Below, in pieces: positions 9,599-18,524 of a stretch of 18,524 nucleotides of DNA. The notes under the pieces were generated by a model. It worked only from the letters and a program-made list of their open reading frames with translations. It did no database searches and was not told the DNA's origin. Position 1 is the stretch's first letter. Every line of letters begins with the position of its first letter. Source of the stretch: Schizophyllum amplum (Eukaryota; Basidiomycota; Agaricomycetes; Agaricales; Schizophyllaceae); contig VDMD01000270.1 of assembly GCA_007026445.1 (NCBI GenBank), forward strand, positions 1 through 18,524. Reading direction: 5' to 3'. The translations under genes were made by a program, and so were the position numbers.

Positions 9599-9852
9599 TA
9601 CGTAGTACCGTACGTGGCGATCCGACGCTCCTTCATGCTCTCGCTCTCTGTTCGACCTGTTCGGCCATACTGCTCAATGCTGGTATGTGCACTCCGCTCG
9701 CTGTCAGTATATGTACCTCATCGTACAGTTATACTCTATTTGACTACTAGTAATCTCTAGTAATACGTACCGCAAGTCGGTGGCGCTCTCAGCTCCGCGT
9801 GTGCAGGTCGGCGGATGCTCTGGGTACCTACGTACCTCTGACTACGTACGTA
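9599..9852. repeat. Cluster of TACGTA palindromes
   Basis: TACGTA occurs at 9599-9604, 9764-9769, 9829-9834 and twice overlapping at 9843-9852 (TACGTACGTA), five copies in about 250 bp. They lie between the DMC1 stop and the RNase T2 promoter. A regulatory role is possible but unproven. Confidence 0.45.
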
Positions 9853-10157
9853 TATGGCTCACAGCATTGCAGCTCCATATATAAGTACGAGTGTGGGATG
9901 TCAACTTGCAGGCGCTGACTTTTGCGGGCGTTGCATGCACGCATATCGGTGTCGAATGTCCAAGGACACGGACACTAGAGAGAAGTTCAGCCTTCGCCGC
10001 AAACCAACAAAGCGCCGGATCGTGCAGACATATTGTGCACATGGTCGACCTGATCCTGGCCTGATCCGCCTCCTGCTGAGTCCTCTCACCCATGCGCTTG
10101 AGCAGAGATACGTGCCGGCCAACGTGCGATCCTGCCCTATCCGACTCAATGAAACCG

Positions 10158-10165
10158 TTTAAATA
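10158..10165 (+). promoter_or_regulatory. TATA-like element of the RNase T2 gene
   Basis: TTTAAATA lies about 70 bp upstream of the ATG at 10234, in the usual range for a TATA element with a short leader. A CAAT sequence lies just before it (10146-10149). Confidence 0.4.
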
Positions 10166-10233
10166 CCGCGATTCGCCATCCAACGCGAAACGAGTGCATC
10201 CCCTCCACCGTCGCCTGACAGATCCCTGGTGCC

Positions 10234-11381
10234 ATGGCCTTCGTTCCCATCGTCTCCGGTCTCCTGCTGTCCTCTGTCGCAGTGGCCACCGCGCATCGGC
10301 GCGACAACGTTTCACAGGTCCCGGACACCTATCCGGACTTCGCTACTTGCAGTAGCATCCCGTCGTTCTTTTCCTGCGAGAACACGACGGAGATCACGAA
10401 CACCTGCTGCTCACCCACCCCTGGAGGTCTCGTGTTGCAGACCCAGTTCTGGTCAACGTATACGGGACTGGAGGATGAAGGACAACTGCTGCCCAGGTCA
10501 AGCTGGACGATCCACGGGCTTTGGCCGGATAATTGTGATGGGTGCGTGTGGTGCTTCGTAATTGTCGTTGCGTCGCTCACATATTCTTCCAGGACGTACG
10601 AATCCTACTGTGACTTGACGAGACAATACGATCCGAACCCATCCCCGAGCACCCTCGATGATGGGACTGAGGTTCCTGCTTATGACGGTCCCGGCGTCGA
10701 CACATTTGTGAAGGACTTCGACAGGGATGATCTTCTGACCTACAGTGCGTGTGTCGTCTTATTCATGGACCCCTATTCGGCTGACCCATATCGCTCGACA
10801 GTGAACGCGTACTGGATTAATCAAGGCGGCTCTAACGCCGAATTCTGGGCTCATGAGGTTGGCGATGCCCACACTCTTCCTGGAACTCGTCTGACGTTGT
10901 TCAGTTTGGCAAGCATGCGACGTGTACGTCCACGTTTGACCTTGCCTGCTATGGAGACTCGTACCAGGAACACGAAGACGTGATCAACTTCTTTGACGCC
11001 GTTATCCGCGCGTTCAAGCAGTATCCCACATACGACATTCTCGCATCGTGCGTATCGCTCCCCCCACTTTCAGTGCTAAGGAGCTGACTTCCCCTTCCCA
11101 GAAACGGCATAGTCCCTTCGAACACGACTGCGTACTCTCTGGACCAAATTCACGCTGCTCTCAAATCGCAGACAGGCGCGTTGCCCTACGTCGGTTGCTC
11201 CCAAAACGGCACGCAACTGTCGGAGATCTGGTACTACTCCCACATCTACGGATCGGAGCAGTACGGCACATACAAGCCTCTGGATACCACCTACAACTCA
11301 ACTTGCACGACCAACGGTTCGGTCTGGTATTACGAGCGTACGCCGACCTCGGAGCGAGAGGTTCGACTAGGTTATCTCTAG
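10234..11381 (+). CDS. Secreted ribonuclease T2 family protein, five exons
   Basis: Exons: 10234-10541, 10593-10744, 10802-10857, 10905-11047, 11102-11381; introns of 47-57 nt with consistent phases give 312 aa. A hydrophobic signal peptide covers about residues 1-20 (LLLSSVAVATA), so the enzyme should be secreted or vacuolar. Both catalytic segments are intact: CAS1 SWTIHGLWPDNC (about 90-101, His94), and CAS2 FWAHEFGKHATC (about 168-179, with Glu172, Lys175, His176). The CAS2 segment is split by the third intron between the Glu and the Phe. Cysteines at expected places (SCENT, TCC, CDG, YCDL, ACYGD, GCSQ, STCTT) fit the disulfide pattern. RNase T2 enzymes cleave single-stranded RNA to 3'-phosphate ends through a 2',3'-cyclic intermediate, used in nutrient scavenging or RNA turnover. 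Several N-x-S/T sequons are visible (for example NTT, NGS, NST). The C-terminal tail beyond the domain is short. Confidence is high. Confidence 0.95.
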
Positions 11382-11672
11382 ACATTGTTGTTGTGCGACT
11401 TCAGATACCTAGGTATGCTCTGATGTAGCTCATTGCCGAATGAATTCGGAGTCCGGTACAATCACGATGTCCTTGAGTATAAATTGACCCCTTCTGCCAT
11501 TCCTTGAAATTACCATACTTAAGCGCGCGTCAACTTGAACAGCGCGTCGCGTCTCGGATTTCGGCCCGGATAACGCGTCCACGTGACTGGACAGAGACGC
11601 GTCGAATAAACAAAACCAAAACACCAACAACGCTTTGCCTTCGCTCACCATCGAGCCACCTCTGCCCAAACT
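11382..11672. promoter_or_regulatory. Promoter region of the sirtuin gene, with TATA, two ACGCGT boxes and an E-box
   Basis: The 291 bp between the RNase T2 stop and the sirtuin ATG hold TATAAAT at 11478-11484. ACGCGT palindromes lie at 11573-11578 and 11597-11602, with a CACGTG E-box at 11580-11585 between them. The two MCB-like boxes lie 70-100 bp upstream of the start codon. Cell-cycle control by an MBF-like factor is inference. Confidence 0.45.
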
Positions 11673-13444
11673 ATGACGGTCACTTTGCGTCTAGAGGACG
11701 CTCATACAGATGGGCGGACTCGGCGCTCTCTCCATGAATTATCGCGGGCAGTGGTGAAGAGCTCGAAGATTGTCGTCGTGACAGGCGCCGGCATCTCCTG
11801 CTCTTGTGGGATTCCGGTACGTTCGCTGCCACTGCGCCTCAGGATGACGCTAAACTTGAACAGGACTTTCGCTCCTCTGATGGGCTATACGCTCTCGTGA
11901 AAAAGCAATACCCCGATGTCGTTCTCAAGGGTCGTGATCTCTTCGACGCGTCCCTATTCCGCGATGCCACGTCCACAGCCGTCTTCTACACCTTCATATC
12001 GCAGCTGAAGCAGTCGATCGACAAAGCGACCCCCTCACCTACGCACCACTTCATCAAGGCTCTCAATGAGAAGAAGAAGCTCCTGCGTTCATATACCCAG
12101 AACATTGACGGTCTGGAGGAGCGCGTAGGCCTCCTCAGTAGCTCTAGCGATAGCGCCAAGGCTGCGAAGGGAAAGTCCAAGATCAGGACGAAGGATGTGC
12201 GCAATGTGCAACTTCACGGCGACATCCACCGCGTCCGTTGTATGTATTGTTGTGCAGAGCAGCCATGCACACCCGAGTATCTGTCGATGTTCAACGATGG
12301 GATACCACCAGACTGCCCCGAATGTCTGAAGCGGCGTATGTCTGGCTTCTTCCAGTCCATTGCTTGTCTGACCGTAGCTTTTTAGTCCAGGCGCGTGTGG
12401 CTAGGTCGGCACGACCCTTGAGAGTCGGCTCTCTACGACCGGCTATTGTGCTCTACGACGAACCGCATCCCCTCGGCGACGAGATTGGCACCATACAGAC
12501 CTCGGACGTCGGGCGCAAGCCAGACTGCCTCATCATTATGGGCACGTCCTTGAAGGTCCACGGCCTCAAGAAGCTTGTCAAGGACTTCGCCAAGACTGTT
12601 CACGCGTCTGCGTCCACGTCCAAGAAGCTCTGCAAGGTCATCTTCGTCAACCGCACGCCCCCAGGCGCGGAATGGACGGGCATCATCGACTATCACATAG
12701 AGGGAGACGCCGACTCGTGGGTGCAGATGACTACAGAAGAGTGGAAGAAGGCTTTTCCCGGGGACTGGCAGTCGCAGACGACTCTCGTGGATTCGACCAT
12801 GGCTTCGCCATTCCGCACGGTCAAGAGCGCGGTCCCCACTGGTGTCAAGGGCAAGCGCAAGGGTCAGATACATGGCGCACCTCGGTTGACTACGGTTCTG
12901 ACGCATATATGCAGATATTCGCAAGCCTAATGGCGAAGGCGAAAATATTCCTCCATCCGTCGAAGATATGGTTCTCAGCACCCCCGACGCCATTCGCACA
13001 TGGTCGAAGAAGGCTGGTGTCGAGGATTCCCCAAGTGTCCCTCGTCGTATGCCAGCCGAGCCAGACGCCATGGTGCTCAGTTCGCCGCAATATTTCAACC
13101 CTCCGAAGCCGACGTTGGTGGTACCGTTATCTCCTAGCAAGCGCCAACAGCGCACGTCTCACTACGACCTGCAGTCGAGTCCGTCGAAGAAGCGGACAGG
13201 AGGCAAACCCAGGGTGTTGGACGACGATGACGAGGCGCCTTTTGCGGTGACCAGGGTGCCGTCACCGAAGGATGATCCCTTCCTGGACTCCGAGGACGAA
13301 GACGAGGGCGAGATCGAGCAGCCGCTAGCCTTGTTGGCCAAGCTGACCGCAGCTAAGCCGCGTGCCCCCGCGCAGGACGATGGTCAGTTGAGGACGACGA
13401 GGACTACGCGGTCCTTCACACGAACGCGGTCTGCGAAAGTTTGA
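11673..13444 (+). CDS. HST4: NAD-dependent histone deacetylase, Hst3/Hst4-type sirtuin, four exons
   Basis: Exons: 11673-11816, 11864-12335, 12386-12862, 12915-13444; introns of 47, 50 and 52 nt, phases consistent, 540 aa. Sirtuin motifs in order: NAD-binding GAGIS (38-42) followed by CSCGIPDFRSSDGLY, TQNIDGLE (126-133), catalytic QLHGD (His166), zinc cysteines C174/C177 and C199/C202, LRPAIVLYDEPHP (222-234), GTSLKV (258-263) and a VNRTP motif. CSCGIPDFRSSDGLY and VLYDEPHP are typical of the fungal Hst3/Hst4 group. Members of this group remove the acetyl mark from histone H3 Lys56 after S phase and protect genome stability. The roughly 190-residue C-terminal tail is Ser/Pro-rich with several SP sites and an acidic stretch (DSEDEDEGEIE), likely disordered and a possible site for phosphorylation-dependent degradation. 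The last intron joins KGKRK to DIRKPNGEG. The gene is convergent with RPB6. I cannot tell Hst3 from Hst4, so the symbol is approximate. Confidence 0.93.
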
Positions 13445-13627
13445 GACTGCTTCGCTCACCTGTACCGCACATTCTATCCTCACTACCAATGCGCTACACG
13501 CCAGGCTCCGTTATTCAGTGTTTATTGTGGACCTTTTTTTACCGGATTGCAGTACAATACGAAAGCAGAGACGACGATGGAACCAAGAGAGGACAGTGAC
13601 GGAGAGGTGACTACTTCGAGAGACAAA
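13445..13627. other. Convergent 3' region between the sirtuin gene and RPB6
   Basis: The two stop codons are 183 bp apart on opposite strands, so the transcripts must end close together or overlap. A run of eight T at 13533-13540 is the only obvious low-complexity element. No gene is supported in between. Confidence 0.5.
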
Positions 13628-14325
13628 TCAATCCGTGATGAGCTCGGACACGCTCCAGTCCTCGAAACTGCCATCTGGTAGATAGCGTCGGATGATGAGA
13701 GGAATCTTGCGCTGTGAGAGCTCCTTGATGGCGATCTGCAGAGCGTCGGTTTCGCCATCGAGAGGAACAAGTACGGGGGCGTTCATGCTGTAAATCAGAA
13801 AGATCGTGAACACCGTCAGTATGGACACCAGAGGACAGAGTCTGACCTGATTTGCAACGCGCGGGTACCCAATATTCGTGCTCGCTCGTATTTTGTGAGG
13901 TACGGGGTCGTGACGCGCTCCTTGTTGGGTTGCCGCTCGCCGTGCTCGTCAACCTGCGGTTGTTTTCTCTCCTCGGCCTCCTCTAGACCACCCATCTTCG
14001 TGTCGGGGTCTGCCGCACCGTTGATGCCATTGACTTGCGCGTCTTCTGGGTCCCCAAACGTGGCCATGCCGCCCTCCTGGTCAGCGCCGGGCTCAAGATC
14101 GCCATCCTGCCGTTGGTTGGCTAGCAAATCAAATCCGTCGTCCTAAGAAGAGAGCTGTATGAACGATGTGAAAGGGTGCGCAGGGGTGGTGCGCACGAAG
14201 CCATTGTCTCCTCCGAACCTGGTATTTGTTCAGCGCAGATCCTCGACTGTGCGTCAGAACACGCACGTTGTGTCATCGTAGCCCATATCCTCCATCGCGC
14301 CAGCGTCAAAACCATCGTCAGACAT
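13628..14325 (-). CDS. RPB6: RNA polymerases I, II and III common subunit Rpb6 (RPABC2), four exons
   Basis: Exons (minus strand): 14325-14267, 14218-14197, 14142-13847, 13787-13628; introns of 48, 54 and 59 nt, phases consistent, 178 aa. The second exon is only 22 nt. Rpb6 is a small subunit shared by all three nuclear RNA polymerases that helps assembly and holds the clamp region. The N-terminus is acidic ([18 protein letters not shown], then GFDDGFDLL), as usual for the family. The conserved core is [19 protein letters not shown] (from residue 105), followed after the third intron by [39 protein letters not shown] and the C-terminal EDWSVSEL. This is the full Rpb6 core with nothing missing. 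The middle, Glu/Gln/Gly-rich spacer (about 35-104) is longer than in yeast as I remember it. Identification is secure; only the 22-nt exon depends on splice inference, supported by matching phases and a branch-like CTGAAC upstream. Confidence 0.96.
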
Positions 14326-14381
14326 GATTAGGGGATATGTGTAAGAGCAGACAAAGAAGGGGACGCGTTCCAGGAAAGTTC

Positions 14382-14404
14382 AACGGTCGATCACAATGAC
14401 CGTT
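14382..14404. promoter_or_regulatory. Inverted repeat AACGGTC/GACCGTT upstream of RPB6
   Basis: AACGGTC (14382-14388) and GACCGTT (14398-14404) are perfect 7-bp inverted arms with a 9-nt spacer, 57-79 bp upstream of the RPB6 ATG. A third ACGGTC lies at 14455-14460. Position and symmetry suggest a binding site for a dimeric factor; this is inference. Confidence 0.4.
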
Positions 14405-14563
14405 CGCTACAAGGGGAAGTTTTGTGGCGGAGTTCGAAATTATGCCCTAAATGGACGGTCGTTGACATTGTTCTTAGACTTTTTGTTATTTTCCTCCTTC
14501 CAACCCATTGAACTTGCAATGAACACCCCCAGCGCCCGGCCGATGACAGCTGCTTACCTTCAA

Positions 14564-14598
14564 CTTGAAGCTTGAAGCTTGAAGCTTGACGCTTGACG
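14564..14598. repeat. 7-bp tandem repeat, five units (CTTGAAG x3, CTTGACG x2)
   Basis: Five contiguous 7-mers: CTTGAAG at 14564, 14571 and 14578, then CTTGACG at 14585 and 14592. It is a minisatellite-like tract in non-coding DNA about 240 bp upstream of RPB6. It contains overlapping AAGCTT palindromes at the unit junctions. Confidence 0.85.
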
Positions 14599-15765
14599 AC
14601 TGCAAATTGAAATCACTTGCTGCGAAAACGCCCTGGAGGAACATCTATTCGATGCATCTCTCATGCAACGTCTACGCGTCGCTTACCCGGACCGGCTGGC
14701 CGTGTGCAGCGACATGTCTTTGGTAGATCTCTCGGGAGAAGCTTCCAAACTGGCTCTTTCGGCAGAATCTCCCCCTCGCTAGGCAGGCGAGGAGCATGGT
14801 ATGTCCGGCGTCTATTGCCTACTATAATGGTCGAGCTCTCGTGTCTGTCTTGATCTGGGAATGTCTGTCTGGTACCATCCGACCTTGACGATACAGAAAG
14901 GCCTGCCGTGGCTTCGCGCGCGCCTCATGTTACCTGTCCCAACTTGGATTAGAACTCCTTCGGTCTGCACAACTTTACGTTATTGCCGCCATTCGCGTCG
15001 ATCTTAATGACTAGTCGAGATGTCACCTAGCTGTGTTGGATTGACTTCGGTGTTTCAACAGACGTCAACATACCTCCTGGGCTTTTCTGAACTCGCCGTC
15101 TTCGACCAATCCGGAGCCGCGATACTTTTGTTGCCTATGCCACTGGCTCCCCAGGCGTCCAGGCTGCCGTTCGCCTGGCAATTCGACCTATACGCGTCGG
15201 GAGCATGCTATGTCGCGCGAATTATTTGCTTGATCCAAACTTCAGAAAGCCTCATATTTCCTGTTTGGGGCCACGTGAATCAAAGAAGACGCTCCGACCG
15301 ACAGTTGTCAGCAACAGGATCAGCGATTGGCGATGGTACCCTGCCAGGAGCACGTCGATGCAGCGTGTTTCGATGCTGGAGATGCCGGAGGGTCAGGTGG
15401 GCGCTGACTCCGGATTCAAATCTTTCTGTCGGCGGGGGAACGTCGAGGCGCGCCGGGCCAGCGGCGAAGATATCCGTGCAAAATGACCATTTCAATGACA
15501 GGGAATGTGTCACGGAAGCTCGGCCTCTCCCGCCAGAAAGGGCGTATACTCCGCCAGAAATGTCAACAAATTCCCGATTCCAGGATTTCGACAGCCCGGT
15601 CTTTTTAGTCGGCGGACGGCTACAGCACAGCTCGTGTGGACTTTACTTTGTACCACGACCATCTCTTGCTCTCCCCCCCGCCACTTCTCCTTTGTCCACT
15701 TCGGGGACATCCTCCAAGGACCGTCATCCTAGCCGTTCAAACGTTCACCTCTATCCTATCCGAAC

Positions 15766-18521
15766 ATGCCACAGAAGCCGGTGCAAAAGCCTCGCTCTTG
15801 GGGCTCGCGCTTCGACGCGCTCCCGCCGTCTTCGCCTCCCTCAACCATCGAGCACGACTTCGCCTCATCACCTACCTCGGAGTCCGTCATCGCCGCCACA
15901 ACGAAGAAGAAAGAGGACAAGATGCCACACGACGCTAGCGTGTTCGTCGGAAGGTTCGTAGCCCTTTTCGTGATGTTGCACATGTCGTTCTGACGCATCT
16001 GAACAGTCTTCCGACGAACGTCGAACAACCTGAGCTTGCGCGCCTGCTCTCAGAACATCTGTCCGAGCATGCGGAGGTGCAAAATGTCAAGGTCGTCCGC
16101 GACGCCAAGGGTGGCGTCTGTGCCTTCGTACAGTGCGAGGTTCGCTCACGTCTACCTTTCGCGCGACTTGACCGACTGAAAGCCGATTATCAGGACGCTA
16201 CAGCAGCCCTAACCTCATCAATACGCTCCACTCTACACCTCCCAAGCCGTTCCTGGGTCGTATCCTGCGCTATGAGCCTGCAAGGGCGTTCAGGACCTTG
16301 TTGGTGTCATACAGGTTCGTCGCGCCGGATTTCATGCGCATATACCCACTTATATGCACTCCCAGAGCCCGAAGCAGCTCCTGCCGTCCGTGCAAGTTCG
16401 TGAGTGCGCCGACGACCACGTTTCGCGTGAGCAGTTGGTCGATTTGGAGGTGCCTTTCGCTATGCGTATTTGGAAGTCACGGTCCTCCAAGTAAGCCCCA
16501 GGATGGTAGACGCAAGCGAAGCACAGGACTGATGAGCATTTCAGGTTTTACAACGTGCAGTACAACGCGGATGCCGTTGAGGGAGAAGCCCGCAGCAAGG
16601 CCATTCAGCAGCAAGTCGAGGGTTACATGGACAACAGCCTCTACATCGATCCCGTCGCTTCAATAGTGAAGTGCGTATGACCATATCCTTCCCTGACCCT
16701 TGACTTCTCTTCGGATCCATTATGTGTGTTTGTTTGGCATCATATTCTGACTTGCATCCAGACTATCAGCACCATGGCTTCCTACTTTGGTCAGTTGGAG
16801 TCCTTTGGCCCTTACAAGGGGTCAGAGCGTGGAGTGTCAGGTACGAGCTCGCTTTTGTTTCTCTAGGGCAGTACTGACGTGTCAGCAGAGTCTTCGGAGC
16901 AACAGTCCTATCCTGCCCCTCATGATGCGGAGCGTGCGGCGAACATGGACACAGGCTGTTACGAGATCAAGTGGGCTCACCGCGACGACTGTGTCACTGC
17001 TCTGATGGTGCGTGGCCTGTGTACGACCCATACATTTGTCTGATCTGTGTTTGCGCAGACACTTCGACGCGTCCCTCACTTGACGGTGACGTGGGCTCAC
17101 CAGCCACAGTCCGCGTCTGACCGTACACCGTACGGCACTCCCCGTCAGCCTCAAATGATGAATACGGCCTCCTATCCCCTCCATGTCATGAGCCCGTCGC
17201 GCGACTCGCAGACGACTCCACGTACGACACACGGAATCGGCTGTGCTAGCCCTATGCGAGAACACTCAAGCTTCTACTCCCCTGCCACCGCAGCCGCCGG
17301 AGACGCACACGACCATTCATTCAGTCCAACCTCGGTCAGAGACCTAAGGTTGAGCTGACCGACATCGACTTTCCGCCGCTGAGTGAGGGGAAAGAGCATG
17401 TGCGTGCGCATCGCGCATGGGATGAAATCGTGGCAGCAGATCCGAAACTGTGAGTCCGTCTTCTACTATTTTTTGACGATGACCCACATAGGCATTGACC
17501 GATCTCTCCCTTCTCGCCATCTCGCGAAGTTGAACGAGATGTCTCGCAAGGTCCTGATCGAGACGAAGAGTACGACGAGCATGAGCAAATACTCGATATG
17601 CCTTCGCCGCCCATGCCTAGCCTTGGGATGTCGCCCATCACGCCAAAGACGCCCGGAAGCCAGTTCCCTATCACGCCGACTAGCTCAACCATGGGCATTG
17701 AGGGCATGCCTCTCTGCTTTGAAAATGGAGAGCGCGAGCTTGATCCCACGACACTGTTTGTTGGGGGCCTGGAGATGCATGGACCTGCGGCGTGGGACGA
17801 GGGACGCGTCACAAATGTGTTCGCCAAGTACGGCGGGTTACAGTCCGTGAAGGTCGTTCGACCAGGTCAGTGGGTCGATAGCCATGACCATACGTTCACT
17901 TATCCTTTTCTGCAGCGAACTCTCGCGCCGCCTTCGCCTTCGTGAAATTCGACAACATGGATTCCCCGGCTCGGGCGATTGCGGAAGAGGTCAGTCCGTC
18001 GACACCACAACGTTGATGACGTTCTCAGTTTTGCACAGCATAATCGTGTATACGATGGCCGGGCTATTCGGGTTCAGCTACGCGACTGCAATCCGCCTCG
18101 CAGTCCCTGGAAGCAGCGCCGCGGTCGTCAGCCTTACATGTCACCTCGCCCTTACCTCGAGGACGTTGACAATGCCGGCGCCAACAAGCTGCCGTTCGGG
18201 GACTACATAGGCAGCCAGTCGTGTGATAGCACTGTCGATGTTCTGGTCAAGGACTTCGCGGAGACCACTATCCACGCCGATGATGCTTTCCATCATGTAC
18301 CGGCTCGCGCACACCAGCGCACAGCAAGCGATGTCCTTGACGGCTCCGTCGTCTCTCGTCGTACCGAATCGGTGGCGCGGTCGGAGGGCCCTCCTCCCTC
18401 AGCTCATGCGCCTACTGTGAGCTGGGCCGACGACACGCCTGCGTCGGCGGTGACCCCTCCACCTTCGTCGCTTGGCTCAGCCGGCTCTTCGGCGGCCCCC
18501 ATCCGGCGGCGCCGTATATGA
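15766..18521 (+). CDS. Two-RRM RNA-binding protein gene, about twelve exons, with apparent frame breaks (possible pseudogene)
   Basis: Proposed exons: 15766-15953, 16007-16139, 16194-16314, 16366-16490, 16545-16670, 16762-16840, 16889-17007, 17059-17221, 17271-17449, 17492-17865, 17916-17989, 18039-18521. The first RRM starts DASVFVGSLPTNVEQPELAR and has an RNP1-like GGVCAFVQCED. It continues as LINTLHST and FLGRILRYEPARAFRTL, but that part is in another frame. A second RRM has RNP2 TLFVGGLE, RNP1 AAFAFVKF and HNRVYDGRAIRVQL. Such proteins bind RNA in nuclear or cytoplasmic mRNA control; the exact family is not recognised. Apparent breaks: near 16213 (one base missing), near 17343 (frame change), an in-frame TGA at 17496-17498, and junctions at 16366 and 16762 that are in phase only with alternative donors (16319, 16675). 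The exon starting at 16889 could start at 16886 (tandem CAGCAG). The final stop at 18519-18521 ends in RRRRI. Either a decaying gene or base-calling errors. Confidence 0.75.
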
Positions 18522-18524
18522 TGC

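Larger units (their letters stand above)
9415..10233. other. Intergenic region between DMC1 and the RNase T2 gene
   Basis: About 820 bp without a supported gene. The first part is CT-rich and is probably the DMC1 3' leader; a 108-codon plus-strand frame there (9424-9750) is Cys/Leu/Ser-rich noise. The middle holds a cluster of TACGTA palindromes. A TATATAA lies at 9878-9884, and a TTTAAATA at 10158-10165 is well placed for the downstream gene. No RNA gene was recognised. Confidence 0.5.
14326..15765. other. Long intergenic region between RPB6 and the RRM gene
   Basis: About 1.44 kb without a supported gene. The left end is the RPB6 promoter, with an inverted repeat around AACGGTC and a 7-bp tandem repeat. 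The right end, just before the ATG at 15766, is pyrimidine-rich, as expected for a fungal promoter and leader. A 313-codon plus-strand frame (15020-15961) crosses into the next gene out of frame and has no family-like features. I found no tRNA or other RNA gene. Confidence 0.5.

Noticed and set aside
9424..9750. 108-codon Cys/Leu-rich frame after DMC1
   Set aside because: CT-rich 3' untranslated sequence; no signal, motif or splice context supports a gene.
2076..14325. A functional gene cluster of chromatin, transcription and meiosis genes
   Set aside because: The genes belong to unrelated complexes and point in mixed directions; neighbourhood of housekeeping genes in a compact genome explains it.
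15395..15440. tRNA-like B-box (CGGATTCAAATC)
   Set aside because: The flanking arms do not pair as a T-stem and no matching acceptor stem or D-arm was found.
15020..15961. 313-codon open frame on the plus strand
   Set aside because: It overlaps the first exon of the RRM gene in another frame, has no recognisable motif and a composition typical of chance GC-rich open frames.

Overview
The window is a gene-dense piece of nuclear DNA from a filamentous basidiomycete. An agaricomycete, perhaps of the Polyporales, fits best. The evidence is that almost every gene is cut by many very short introns (about 42-70 nt, mostly GT..AG with a CTNA-like branch site), intergenic gaps are short, base composition is GC-leaning, and proteins carry long Ser/Pro-rich disordered tails. 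There are no operons, no Shine-Dalgarno sites and no tRNA, rRNA, CRISPR or transposon that I could support. The species assignment is inference.

Layout. Positions 1-426 (-) hold the N-terminal piece of an unrecognised Ser/Pro-rich protein that runs off the left edge. Positions 1196-1630 (-) hold an intronless gene for a small conserved-looking protein of unknown function. Positions 2076-4896 (-) hold a probable SWC3 (SWR1 chromatin-remodelling complex) in six exons, with an apparent one-base frameshift at a C6 run. It diverges from BDP1 (TFIIIB B'' subunit, 5034-7227, +). Then come DMC1 (meiotic recombinase, 7534-9414, +, 17 exons including a 9-nt one), a secreted RNase T2 (10234-11381, +), and an Hst3/Hst4-type sirtuin (11673-13444, +). 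The sirtuin is convergent with RPB6 (shared subunit of RNA polymerases I, II and III, 13628-14325, -, with a 22-nt exon). After about 1.4 kb of non-coding DNA with a 7-bp tandem repeat comes a two-RRM RNA-binding protein gene (15766-18521, +). It carries several apparent frame breaks and one in-frame stop.

How the genes relate. Six of the nine genes are nuclear information-processing genes: SWC3, BDP1, DMC1, the sirtuin, RPB6 and the RRM gene. They are unrelated single genes rather than a pathway cluster. The most suggestive regulatory signal is clustered ACGCGT (MCB-like) boxes just upstream of DMC1 (three) and of the sirtuin (two), compatible with G1/S-type control. The hexamer also occurs elsewhere in the window, so this is a hypothesis. 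I see no convincing new mobile or defence system. The most interesting oddities are the recurrent frame losses at or near C or G runs and splice junctions, the microexons, the Cys4 motif in the Swc3 protein and the promoter motif clusters.
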